Shown here: piece after piece, positions 33,744-41,131 of the stretch
How the letters are laid out: the number at the start of each line of letters is the position of its first letter
Numbering within the stretch: position 1 is the first letter of the stretch
Assembly: GCF_014196715.1 (NCBI RefSeq)
Contig: NZ_JACIEF010000003.1
Span: forward strand, 1,207,874-1,271,873
From: Pedobacter zeae
GTDB lineage: Bacteria > Bacteroidota > Bacteroidia > Sphingobacteriales > Sphingobacteriaceae
Direction of reading: 5' to 3'
DNA: 64,000 bases
Program-made: the position numbers and the translations under genes
Notes under the pieces: generated by a model
The model's input: the letters and a program-made list of their open reading frames with translations, nothing else
The model's database searches: none
What the model was told of the DNA's origin: nothing

Positions 33744-35068
33744 CGTTTAAATATTTTTTGAAATGCCGTAACCAAAAGTAATGATTTTAACATCATTATA
33801 CCCTGTTGACGGGTTTTAGGGATGAATAAAATAAAGAAAGTTGCTATAAAATAGGCAATCAGGGTAGCTAACGCGGCACCCATGATGCCAAATTTTGGTA
33901 TCCATAGGATGTTTAACACAATGTTTGCCAAAGCGCCCATCCCAGTACGCAACATAGATAGTTTGGTATAACCTTCGGCAATAAGATATTGTCCGCTGGC
34001 ACTGCCTAAGAAAACAAATATTCCTGCCCAAACATGAACGGTTAAAACATGGGCACCATCCCAAAATTCAGGGGTGTAAACAATATGATAAATGATTGGC
34101 GAGGCAAAAGTCATGAAAATAGCAACACTCAAACTGATCCACACCATCAGGTCATACATATTTTGCAATCGCTTGATATATCTTTCTGGATTATCCCTTT
34201 TGGCATTCATTATTGCCGGAAATACAGAAGTTACGATAGCAACAGGGATAAAATACCAACTTTCACTAAGCTGCACTACAGTCGAGTAAATTCCTAAAGC
34301 ATCCGTTCCTAAATAATTTTCTACCATAAGCTGGTCTATTTTCATATATATTGAAACAAGAACTGCAGACAATGCAAGCGGCCACGAATGTTTGATAAGG
34401 TGTTTAGCTAGTGTGGAATCAAATATCCACTTGAAAATACTTCCAGCTTTTATGTTGTAAAAATAGATATAACCAGTTGCCAGAATTATGGTATCAAGCA
34501 ACAGTGCAAAAACAAACCATCCAACACTTAATTTTAAAAAGATAAATATCAATTTTATTAAGGCCGAAATAATATTTCCAAATACCTGAACGCGCATTAC
34601 GTATTTGGCTTGCACTTTAGACTGAAAATAGCTGTCTGTTATATAGAACGCTTGGGTAATTCCAGTGAGGCCTACAATGAGTACATAAGCAAGAGGTGTT
34701 TCTATAGGCTTGTTTGTGTTCCAAAGTATATAAGCAAAGTATATTAATGGAATGATTGCGATACCCCCGATAAGCTTAAGCCAAAATGCTGTTCCGAGTA
34801 AACGATCTCTATTTTCGGGTGTGCGAAGAAGTTCACGGGTTGTAAAGCCGTCCAAACCAAGAGCGGCCGCAGCTACAAAAAAGGTTGTAAATGCCGTTGG
34901 ATAATTTAAAATACCATTTTGGGTTTTGCCTAAATAGTTTGTAATGATGAACCCCACTAGGATTTTAATTACTAAACTTCCAACTCTGGCCAACATCAAC
35001 CATCCCGTATTTTTTAAATACTTGTTAAATGCTTCCTCATCAAAACCTTTTATGGCGGGTAATTTCAT
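33740..35068 (-). CDS. Polysaccharide flippase (Wzx/MATE-like)
   Basis: The 442-residue integral membrane protein has about 12-14 hydrophobic segments and the flippase N-terminus (LKNTGWLMLARVGSLVIKILVGFIITNYLGK). It belongs to the polysaccharide transport family (PST/MOP), which moves lipid-linked sugar units across the inner membrane. It is the first gene of a run of four polysaccharide genes on the minus strand. No polymerase (Wzy) or priming transferase is in the window. An 8-bp inverted repeat overlaps its start. Confidence 0.88.
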   Translation of the reverse strand: MKLPAIKGFDEEAFNKYLKNTGWLMLARVGSLVIKILVGFIITNYLGKTQNGILNYPTAFTTFFVAAAALGLDGFTTRELLRTPENRDRLLGTAFWLKLIGGIAIIPLIYFAYILWNTNKPIETPLAYVLIVGLTGITQAFYITDSYFQSKVQAKYVMRVQVFGNIISALIKLIFIFLKLSVGWFVFALLLDTIILATGYIYFYNIKAGSIFKWIFDSTLAKHLIKHSWPLALSAVLVSIYMKIDQLMVENYLGTDALGIYSTVVQLSESWYFIPVAIVTSVFPAIMNAKRDNPERYIKRLQNMYDLMVWISLSVAIFMTFASPIIYHIVYTPEFWDGAHVLTVHVWAGIFVFLGSASGQYLIAEGYTKLSMLRTGMGALANIVLNILWIPKFGIMGAALATLIAYFIATFFILFIPKTRQQGIMMLKSLLLVTAFQKIFKR

Positions 35069-35099
35069 TAACGCAAAGATGTAAAAAAATGTGCGTTAA
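35068..35099 (-). promoter_or_regulatory. Inverted repeat at the flippase start
   Basis: TTAACGCA (35068-35075) and TGCGTTAA (35092-35099) are exact reverse complements with a 16-base spacer. Between them a near-consensus -7 box (CATCTTTG on the minus strand) lies next to the ATG. The layout resembles the oxyR site and could be an operator. Confidence 0.4.
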
Positions 35100-35143
35100 G
35101 TAGGGTACTCTAAATTCAAATATTTTTGTTGCCTATTTCTCCA

Positions 35144-35764
35144 TTAGCCCTCACTTTTTGTTTCCAGCACTTTTGTTTCGGTAGTTTTAGCTTCAGGTAT
35201 TGGAGTTGGCGCTGGGTTTGCAATTGGTGCAGGCTTGCTGTTCAGTGGTGCACCAACGGCAAGATCGCACCTGTGGTTAGGCTGGCCGTGAGGTGGATTT
35301 AAACCTTTACCTACTTTTACGCCTGATACCTGGGTAACCGGCGGTTGGGTAGTGGTAACCACTTGCGTTGGTTTACTATCCAAAGGTGCGCCAACGGCTA
35401 TATCACATCTGTGGCCAGGCTCGCCATGTTTAGGGTTTAGCTTTTTTCCTGGAGTATTTACTACCGCCGATGCTGGAGCTGGTGTTGGCTGCGGATTTGC
35501 ATTTGGTTGGGGCTGCACCCTGGCCGTGGGGTTTAATGGAGCGCCAACAGCCAATGCACAGGTATGCCCGGCCTCCCCATGGGGCGGATTGAAAATAAGA
35601 TTACTTTTTGTAGTAACAGCCGGTGTTGCTGCCGCCGTTGTATTACCTTTTTGCAGTCCCTGCATTCCTGCCGGCGTTGGGATCATCACCTGGGCGGGTT
35701 GTTGTTTTTCGCCCTGGCAGGCGAAGCACAAAGCTATAGCCAGAAGGTAAAAAGCGTTTTTCAT
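35144..35764 (-). CDS. Lipoprotein or secreted protein with three HGEPGHRC repeats
   Basis: The 206-residue protein has a short signal (MKNAFYLLAIALCFAC); Cys16 may be lipidated, though Cys at -3 is unusual. Three copies of a 20-residue unit occur at about 59-78, 110-129 and 156-175. Each reads NPPHGEPGHRC-D-AVGAPLN with small changes and keeps H-G-x-x-x-H-x-C. Linkers are Pro/Thr/Ala/Gln-rich and probably disordered. The spaced histidine and cysteine suggest metal or haem binding, but that is inference. I recall the unit from other Bacteroidota without a known function. Confidence 0.8.
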   Translation of the reverse strand: MKNAFYLLAIALCFACQGEKQQPAQVMIPTPAGMQGLQKGNTTAAATPAVTTKSNLIFNPPHGEAGHTCALAVGAPLNPTARVQPQPNANPQPTPAPASAVVNTPGKKLNPKHGEPGHRCDIAVGAPLDSKPTQVVTTTQPPVTQVSGVKVGKGLNPPHGQPNHRCDLAVGAPLNSKPAPIANPAPTPIPEAKTTETKVLETKSEG

Positions 35765-35807
35765 GAGAATTGAGTGTTAAGTATCACTCAAATATGGCGA
35801 AATTAAT

Positions 35808-36323
35808 TTACGCTCGAAAACTCTTTTCTATTCTTTCTAATTGTTTGAGGTGGTGTTCTAAATGGATTTCAATAAACCTTAACCATTGTTTGGCATTCAG
35901 ATAACCTAGCCGTGGATGTTTGATTTTAGAATGGGCAGTTGCAGAGGCCACCGAGGGATAGTTCTGGTCTAAAGCCTCTTCAAATGCTAAAATAAGGTCA
36001 AGGGCTTCTGTTTTACTGGTTTTTTTTACTCGGTCGGCCAGTTTTTTAGGGACTTTAAATTGCCCGGGTGGCAATATACCTAATAACAAAATGAGCCTCA
36101 CGGCCAAAGCAGTTGGTTTATCTTCTCCTTTACTTTTTGCTGCGTGATCTAGAGCCCTGAGCGACAACAGGCTCGAATCGAAAATGTGCGAATACACCTC
36201 GCTGTAACTCCATCCGCCTATAGGTGGTTGCTGCTGAAAAACCTCATCAGCATAAGCAGATAGTTTCGATTTATAAGCATTTATAGTCTTGTGTATCGAT
36301 GCCTTTATTTTTGCAGCCCTCAT
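35808..36323 (-). CDS. DinB-like four-helix protein
   Basis: The 171-residue helical protein has GGWSYSEVYSHIFDSS near the N-terminus and IEIHLEHHLKQLERI near the C-terminus. These are the histidine sites of the DinB/YfiT-like metal-binding bundle. Members include thiol transferases and stress-induced proteins. A central loop (GILPPGQFKVPKKLADRVKK) is longer than usual. It is alone on its strand. Function unknown. Confidence 0.75.
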   Translation of the reverse strand: MRAAKIKASIHKTINAYKSKLSAYADEVFQQQPPIGGWSYSEVYSHIFDSSLLSLRALDHAAKSKGEDKPTALAVRLILLLGILPPGQFKVPKKLADRVKKTSKTEALDLILAFEEALDQNYPSVASATAHSKIKHPRLGYLNAKQWLRFIEIHLEHHLKQLERIEKSFRA

Positions 36324-36428
36324 AACATAAAGATAAGTTGAATTACCAGTTCTCCAAGTATTTTAAAAATTCGATGTTTCAGCGGGGTTAAAGTAATTTT
36401 GCAATAGATCAATAAAAAAGAAGCCGGA

Positions 36429-37118
36429 TTAAAAAAGTTTCAGTAATTCTTCTAAATGAACAATCTGCTGTTTTACATCCTGGGGTTTTTCTTTTTGCAA
36501 AGGATTAAAAAAAATGGCCTCCATACCAAAATTTAATGCGCCATAAATATCAGCTTCCAAGCTGTCGCCGATCATGATACTTTCTGCCTTTAAAGCCTTT
36601 GCTTTATCTAATGCATATTCAAAAATAATGGGGTTGGGTTTGTTTACGCCCACATCTTCCGAAATAATCACGTTTTTGAAATAGGGATTCAGGTTTGACA
36701 GGTGCATTTTGGTTAAGGTAGTTTCCTTAAAACCGTTAGAGATGATGTGAAGCGTATATTTTTGTTGCAGATAAGCGAGCACATTTTCTGCCCCTTCGAA
36801 CAGGTTGGTTTTAGTGGGCGAAATATTTACATAATCATCCTCAAACTGATGAGGAACCGCATCAGGATGTACGCCCAACTGAATAAACGTTTTGCTAAAA
36901 CGCTCCGATCTTAAAAAATCTTTGGTTATTTTACCCAAGTGGTAATCAGCCCATAACTGATGATTGTTCCGGGTATAGGTATGGATAAAATCAGTACAGG
37001 ATTTAAGGCCAAGTTCGTCCAGTTTATAAATATGATAAAGCTCGTGTAATGTTTCTTCAGCATTGCGGTCAAAATCCCAGATGGTATGATCGAGATCGAA
37101 GAAGATATGTTTTTTCAT
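36429..37118 (-). CDS. yjjG: YjjG-family HAD nucleotidase
   Basis: The 229-residue HAD hydrolase opens with FFDLDHTIWDFD, the catalytic DxD (Asp8, Asp10). Motif II is HIISNGFKETT, motif III a lysine in VGVNKPNPIIFEYAL, and motif IV IGDSLEADIYGA. The helical cap and these motifs match YjjG, which removes phosphate from non-canonical pyrimidine nucleotides (housecleaning). A perfect -7 box (TACCTTTG, minus strand) lies 15 bases before the start. upp, a pyrimidine salvage gene, lies one gene upstream. Confidence 0.88.
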   Translation of the reverse strand: MKKHIFFDLDHTIWDFDRNAEETLHELYHIYKLDELGLKSCTDFIHTYTRNNHQLWADYHLGKITKDFLRSERFSKTFIQLGVHPDAVPHQFEDDYVNISPTKTNLFEGAENVLAYLQQKYTLHIISNGFKETTLTKMHLSNLNPYFKNVIISEDVGVNKPNPIIFEYALDKAKALKAESIMIGDSLEADIYGALNFGMEAIFFNPLQKEKPQDVKQQIVHLEELLKLF

Positions 37119-37133
37119 TTGTGATGTTTTTCA

Positions 37134-37141
37134 CAAAGGTA
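37134..37141 (-). promoter_or_regulatory. -7 box of yjjG
   Basis: On the minus strand this reads TACCTTTG, 15 bases before the ATG at 37118. No clear -33 box at the expected spacing. Confidence 0.5.
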
Positions 37142-37229
37142 ACTTAATGATTGTTGATTATAAATTCTTCGAAAGATTTGAATTTAAACTGTTCCATTAT
37201 ACAGTTCATTTATTTGCGGTACGAATCTG

Positions 37230-37547
37230 CTATAAATATTCTCCTGTCTTTGCGTTAATCTCCTCGATAAGCTCCTCATCCATATACTGATAATCGTCTT
37301 GAATATCGAGTATAATCATATCCTTTCCATTGCACTCTTCAGGGAAACGCTCCATAATTCTTTGTTTATGTTTTTTCTCCATCACAAAGATCAGATCAGC
37401 CCAGATAATCAGCTTGGCACTGATTTTAATCCTTGCCGATGGTTCTGTGCCTGCTGAGCGTACCTGGTGCTCAGCATGGTTTTTGTATATGGTTTCGGCA
37501 GTAGCACTACGCCATTTATTCCTGCTGCATATAAAGAGTATATTCAA
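37230..37547 (-). CDS. Small low-molecular-weight tyrosine phosphatase-like protein
   Basis: The 105-residue protein has the P-loop CSRNKWRSATAE (Cys7, Arg13, the CX5R motif). It also has the acidic block ILDIQDDYQYMDEELIE in place of the usual DPxxxx loop. At 105 residues it is shorter than classic LMW-PTPs (about 150). It fits the short family with this exact P-loop found across bacteria. Whether it acts on phosphotyrosine or is a regulator is not known. It lies 57 bases from upp on the same strand. Confidence 0.82.
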   Translation of the reverse strand: MNILFICSRNKWRSATAETIYKNHAEHQVRSAGTEPSARIKISAKLIIWADLIFVMEKKHKQRIMERFPEECNGKDMIILDIQDDYQYMDEELIEEINAKTGEYL

Positions 37548-37604
37548 TTTTTATTTCATGAGGGATAAGAACCCTGGATTAAAGACTTCAGCCTGAAGAC
37601 TAAC

Positions 37605-38249
37605 TTAAACCTTCTCTCCATAAGCCAGGTCGCCTGCATCGCCAAGTCCCGGAACGATGTAAGATTTGCTGGTCATTTCTTCATCAATGGCGCCCAGCCA
37701 AAGTTTGGCTTTTGGCAGATTGGCTCGTACATGGGCAACCCCTTCTGTACTGGCTATTGCAGCAACAATATGAAGTTCTTCAATTTTGTAGCGGTTAATC
37801 AATTCTTTGCAGCACATCACCATGCTCTGGCCTGTTGCCAGCATAGGATCGGCCATAATCAGTACCTTGCCATCCAAATCGGGCGTAGAAATATAATCCA
37901 TCTGGATTACGAAATCACCGCTCTTTTTTACTTTTCTGTAAGCAGAAATAAAACAACATTCAGCCCTGTCGAAAATATTGAGCAAACCCTGCTGTAAAGG
38001 CAATCCGGCCCTGAGTATAGTAGCAAGAACGGGTTGTTGTACCAGGACCTCGCAAGGTGATACCCCTAAAGGAGTCGTGATATCTTTGGTCGTATATTTT
38101 AACGATTTGCTGATTTCATAAGCAAAAAAACCGCCAAGCCTTTCCATATTTTTACGGAAACGCATCGAATCTTTCTGAATGTTTTCGTCCCGTAACTCTG
38201 TAATAAAAGTATTGGCAATAGATTTGGTTTTACTTACATCAAAAATCAT
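37605..38249 (-). CDS. upp: Uracil phosphoribosyltransferase
   Basis: The 214-residue enzyme makes UMP from uracil and PRPP. The PRPP loop is VLIMADPMLATGQSM. Uracil-binding residues fall in the C-terminal block YIVPGLGDAGDLAYGE, which ends the protein. TILRAGLPLQQGLL and AYRKVKKSGD are further family blocks. Full length, cytoplasmic, no near partner except yjjG (nucleotide housecleaning). Confidence 0.95.
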   Translation of the reverse strand: MIFDVSKTKSIANTFITELRDENIQKDSMRFRKNMERLGGFFAYEISKSLKYTTKDITTPLGVSPCEVLVQQPVLATILRAGLPLQQGLLNIFDRAECCFISAYRKVKKSGDFVIQMDYISTPDLDGKVLIMADPMLATGQSMVMCCKELINRYKIEELHIVAAIASTEGVAHVRANLPKAKLWLGAIDEEMTSKSYIVPGLGDAGDLAYGEKV

Positions 38250-38434
38250 CGTTCATTCTTTAGTTTCAGGTGTTATAAATGCAGCCCGGTGCAGGGTTAC
38301 TGGTTAAAATTAGTGATTTTAAAGCAGATAACTTAAAAAAAAACGGTTCTGTTTTAGATAAATGACCAAATACAGGCCCGTAATTAATGGTAAAAATACC
38401 ACAATGGGGCTGCTATTTGGTTATTTATAACTAA

Positions 38435-39703
38435 TCAATTTCCTGAATAGCTGAGCATTTCGATAAAGAGCAACCGCAGTTTTTTATATTTAGGCAGGTT
38501 TGATAAATTTTTTAAATTCCAACAGCTATAAAATGTTCCGTTTACAACCTTAACCGCATCGATATATTGGTGCAGGATTTTCACTGCCGAATCTCTTGTT
38601 AAGTATTGAAGCGTATCGTCGGTTAAACAGTAAGAATTTACCACCAAGGGTGTTACTTTTTCGAGCTGGAGATCGTACCAGTTAAAAGGTGTACAGGTTC
38701 CGGCCCTAAAGCCCGGTACGTTGCTATACCCCATGGAATAATCGGCGGTAATGCCCGAATTGAGAATATTCAGGTAACAGATCGGAAATTTTAAGGTTTC
38801 TAATTGCTGACTGGTTAAGGGAATGGCAACCGGATGGATTTTTTTAAGTTTGATCAGCCCTTCTTTAATTTCATTCATTTTCTGCTTGTCGCTTACACAG
38901 GGCCTTAACAAACCAACAGATTGGTCTTTAAAATGCTTAGAAACACCATTCACTTCAGTAAAATGAATAGAAACATTTGGAAAATCGATAAAATAAAGGG
39001 GTTTATCTTTTTTAGTGGCGGCAATTTTATTTATTTCTTCCAGTACCTGCTCATTATTTAACCCAATTCCGGTGAGCTGATCGAATTTTGAACTCAGGTA
39101 ATTATTCTCTTTCTTAAAAAGCGCACTAAAAACAAATTTAGTCCGGTTTAAAAATCCTTTTGGTATGCCTGGTAAAATATTAAAATGAATGGTAGGTTGA
39201 TGATGGAATTTTTTTTCGTGAAACTTAAAACTGGGATATTTTTTCTTGATGATGCTTTTAATCATCAATGCCCACTCATCAATAACAGGTTTGTTCAAAA
39301 CCTTCCATTTGTGTTGAAGGCTTTTTAAGGGCCTAAATTCTTCTTCCGTATTTTTTTGATGCAGGTATTCCTCATAACGGCTTAACATAAAAAAGGAAGC
39401 GGCAAAAACATCGAAAGGCAAAGCCGATTGCTCTACCGGAAAAGGAACCAGGTACTCGCCAAATGCAATGGTTTTTGGCTTAAGTTCTTCCAGTTTATTG
39501 GAAAAGAGCAAAGCGGTACTCTTAAAAAAAATCTCATCACCTAATTGTTTATTGCCATAGCTGATCTTAACCTGTTCACTCTGCAGAAAATATTGACTAT
39601 TGCCTGTAAATTCTATTTCAGCTTTAAGAATATCCTTAAAAATAAAATTAAAGGTATATTTTATCCTTGGGGTTAATATATCGGAGAAGATGATTAGATG
39701 CAT
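38435..39703 (-). CDS. DUF7033 / polysaccharide-deacetylase-like protein, probably inactive
   Basis: The 422-residue protein has the DUF7033 N-terminal block (LPFDVFAASFFMLSRYEEYL). It also has the C-terminal block YSMGYSNVPGFRAGTCTPFNWYDL of Bacteroidota deacetylase-like proteins. In those, the catalytic aspartate pair sits in a T(F/Y)DIDxA motif and a metal histidine in an HPSY motif. Here the equivalent positions appear to read TIHFNILPG and LRPCVSD. The acidic pair and the histidine are gone. I infer a non-catalytic relative. The alignment is by eye, and no partner gene is near. Confidence 0.7.
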   Translation of the reverse strand: MHLIIFSDILTPRIKYTFNFIFKDILKAEIEFTGNSQYFLQSEQVKISYGNKQLGDEIFFKSTALLFSNKLEELKPKTIAFGEYLVPFPVEQSALPFDVFAASFFMLSRYEEYLHQKNTEEEFRPLKSLQHKWKVLNKPVIDEWALMIKSIIKKKYPSFKFHEKKFHHQPTIHFNILPGIPKGFLNRTKFVFSALFKKENNYLSSKFDQLTGIGLNNEQVLEEINKIAATKKDKPLYFIDFPNVSIHFTEVNGVSKHFKDQSVGLLRPCVSDKQKMNEIKEGLIKLKKIHPVAIPLTSQQLETLKFPICYLNILNSGITADYSMGYSNVPGFRAGTCTPFNWYDLQLEKVTPLVVNSYCLTDDTLQYLTRDSAVKILHQYIDAVKVVNGTFYSCWNLKNLSNLPKYKKLRLLFIEMLSYSGN

Positions 39704-39836
39704 AACTTAATTTAACAACACGGAATTTAAAAAAAGATGACAAGAAATATTTCTCAGCTTATATTAACCTATAATATAGCCTTTTAAAATTAACTGTAAT
39801 TTAATATTGAACGATTATCTAATACAAAAATTACAA

Positions 39837-40343
39837 TTAAAAGTTTGCAGTGAACTTCTTTTCAGGGTATAGTATTTTGGTACTTTTGCGCATGCTGCCC
39901 TTTACAACATGTACAATGCTCATCTGATCGTCAAACATGTCGTATAAAATGGTGTCGTTAACTTCAACCGACCTGATAGCCGTTATTTTTTCGACTTCGA
40001 GGTAGATATTGGTTGCTTCATGATCAATTTCGAACCCAATGTAATTCAGGACGGCAGCTTTGCCATTGGCTTTTAACTGCAAATGGGAGAGCAGGTACTT
40101 TTTAACCAGCCCATCCATTTCTGTTTTCATATCCGCATTACCTAAATCAATTTTCTGCTTGTAGAGTTTAGCTAAAATGGCTTCAAAATCGTCTGAAAAA
40201 ATCCGGCAGCTTACCTCTAAACTTTTATCCTTGGCATTAAAATTTATTTCGGTGGTGCTAACATGCAAAGGGTGTTTTATGCCGGCTTTAACAGTGTAGC
40301 AGGCACAGCATAATAGTAATAAGATATATTTTAATTTATACAT
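39837..40343 (-). CDS. DUF6702 family secreted protein
   Basis: The 168-residue protein has a signal peptide (MYKLKYILLLLCCACYTVKA). The mature part begins with KHPLHVSTTEINFN, the DUF6702 signature, and continues as a beta-sandwich-like domain (EVSCRIFSDDFEAIL). It is divergent from the HupE-like and M1 peptidase genes, which often accompany this family in Bacteroidota. A perfect promoter lies just upstream. Function unknown. Confidence 0.85.
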   Translation of the reverse strand: MYKLKYILLLLCCACYTVKAGIKHPLHVSTTEINFNAKDKSLEVSCRIFSDDFEAILAKLYKQKIDLGNADMKTEMDGLVKKYLLSHLQLKANGKAAVLNYIGFEIDHEATNIYLEVEKITAIRSVEVNDTILYDMFDDQMSIVHVVKGSMRKSTKILYPEKKFTANF

Positions 40344-40366
40344 TAATGTTAAAGTGTTAGGGTAAA

Positions 40367-40395
40367 CAAAGTTATAATTTATAGCTTAAACCAAA
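40367..40395 (-). promoter_or_regulatory. Promoter of the DUF6702 gene
   Basis: On the minus strand TTTG (40395-40392), a 17-base gap and TAACTTTG (40374-40367) form an ideal Bacteroidota promoter. The transcription start would be about 20 bases before the ATG. Confidence 0.7.
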
Positions 40396-40536
40396 TAATT
40401 GCCTAAATAATATAAAAAATGGTAACAAATTTGGTATTTATTGTTTTGATTGAAAGATATTTGGGCTTTTTGCAATTAAAAACATAATTTTAAGCGTTTT
40501 AAACTATTTTAACTTTAATAGTTAGCTTATTAGTTC

Positions 40537-41124
40537 ATGCCATTGCAGGATTTTGTCTTTTATTTTAAATTAGGTTGGGAGCACATTATAAGCCTCGATG
40601 CTTTGGATCATCAACTTTTTATTTTAGCATTGGTAGCTATTTACAGTTATGTGAATTTAAAACAGGTGCTCATATTGGTTACGGCTTTTACCATAGGCCA
40701 TTCACTTACCTTGCTGCTCAGTGTACTGGATATTATTCGGTTTGATAGTAAATGGATAGAGTTCCTCATTCCCTGCACCATTGTAATTACCGCCATCAGC
40801 AATCTTTTTAGAAAGAATTTCTCCTTAAAATCAATTAAGATCAATTACTTTTTGGCATTGGGCTTTGGATTGATTCACGGTATGGGGTTCGCCAATTCAA
40901 TCAGGATCATGCTGGCTAAAGACCAAAACATTGGCTGGGGATTATTCGGCTTTAATTTAGGGCTTGAGGCAGGACAGATTTTTATGGTCATCATTATTTT
41001 ATTGATTACTTTTTTTATTTTTAACTATACCCGCATCAAACGCCTGAGCTGGGTTTTATTTATATCAGCAGCCGTATTTAGCCTGGCTTTAAAAATGGCT
41101 TTAGAACGAATCCCTTTTAACTAA
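40537..41124 (+). CDS. HupE/UreJ-like membrane protein
   Basis: The 195-residue protein has about six hydrophobic segments and matches the HupE/UreJ_2 type. Conserved histidines occur in ALDHQLFILAL, IGHSLTLLLS and LIHGMGFANS. HupE and UreJ are nickel or cobalt permease-like; this branch lacks a hydrogenase or urease here, so metal transport is only a guess. The M1 peptidase gene begins 7 bases after its stop, giving tight cotranscription. Confidence 0.85.
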   Translation: MPLQDFVFYFKLGWEHIISLDALDHQLFILALVAIYSYVNLKQVLILVTAFTIGHSLTLLLSVLDIIRFDSKWIEFLIPCTIVITAISNLFRKNFSLKSIKINYFLALGFGLIHGMGFANSIRIMLAKDQNIGWGLFGFNLGLEAGQIFMVIIILLITFFIFNYTRIKRLSWVLFISAAVFSLALKMALERIPFN

Positions 41125-41131
41125 CATCATA

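Noticed and set aside
36390-36400. TAATTTTG on the plus strand between the DinB-like and yjjG genes
   Set aside because: No plus-strand gene follows, so the match to a -7 box is probably chance.
37580-37605. Hairpin GACTTCAG/CTGAAGAC after upp as a terminator
   Set aside because: One mismatch and no T tract on the minus strand; too weak to call.
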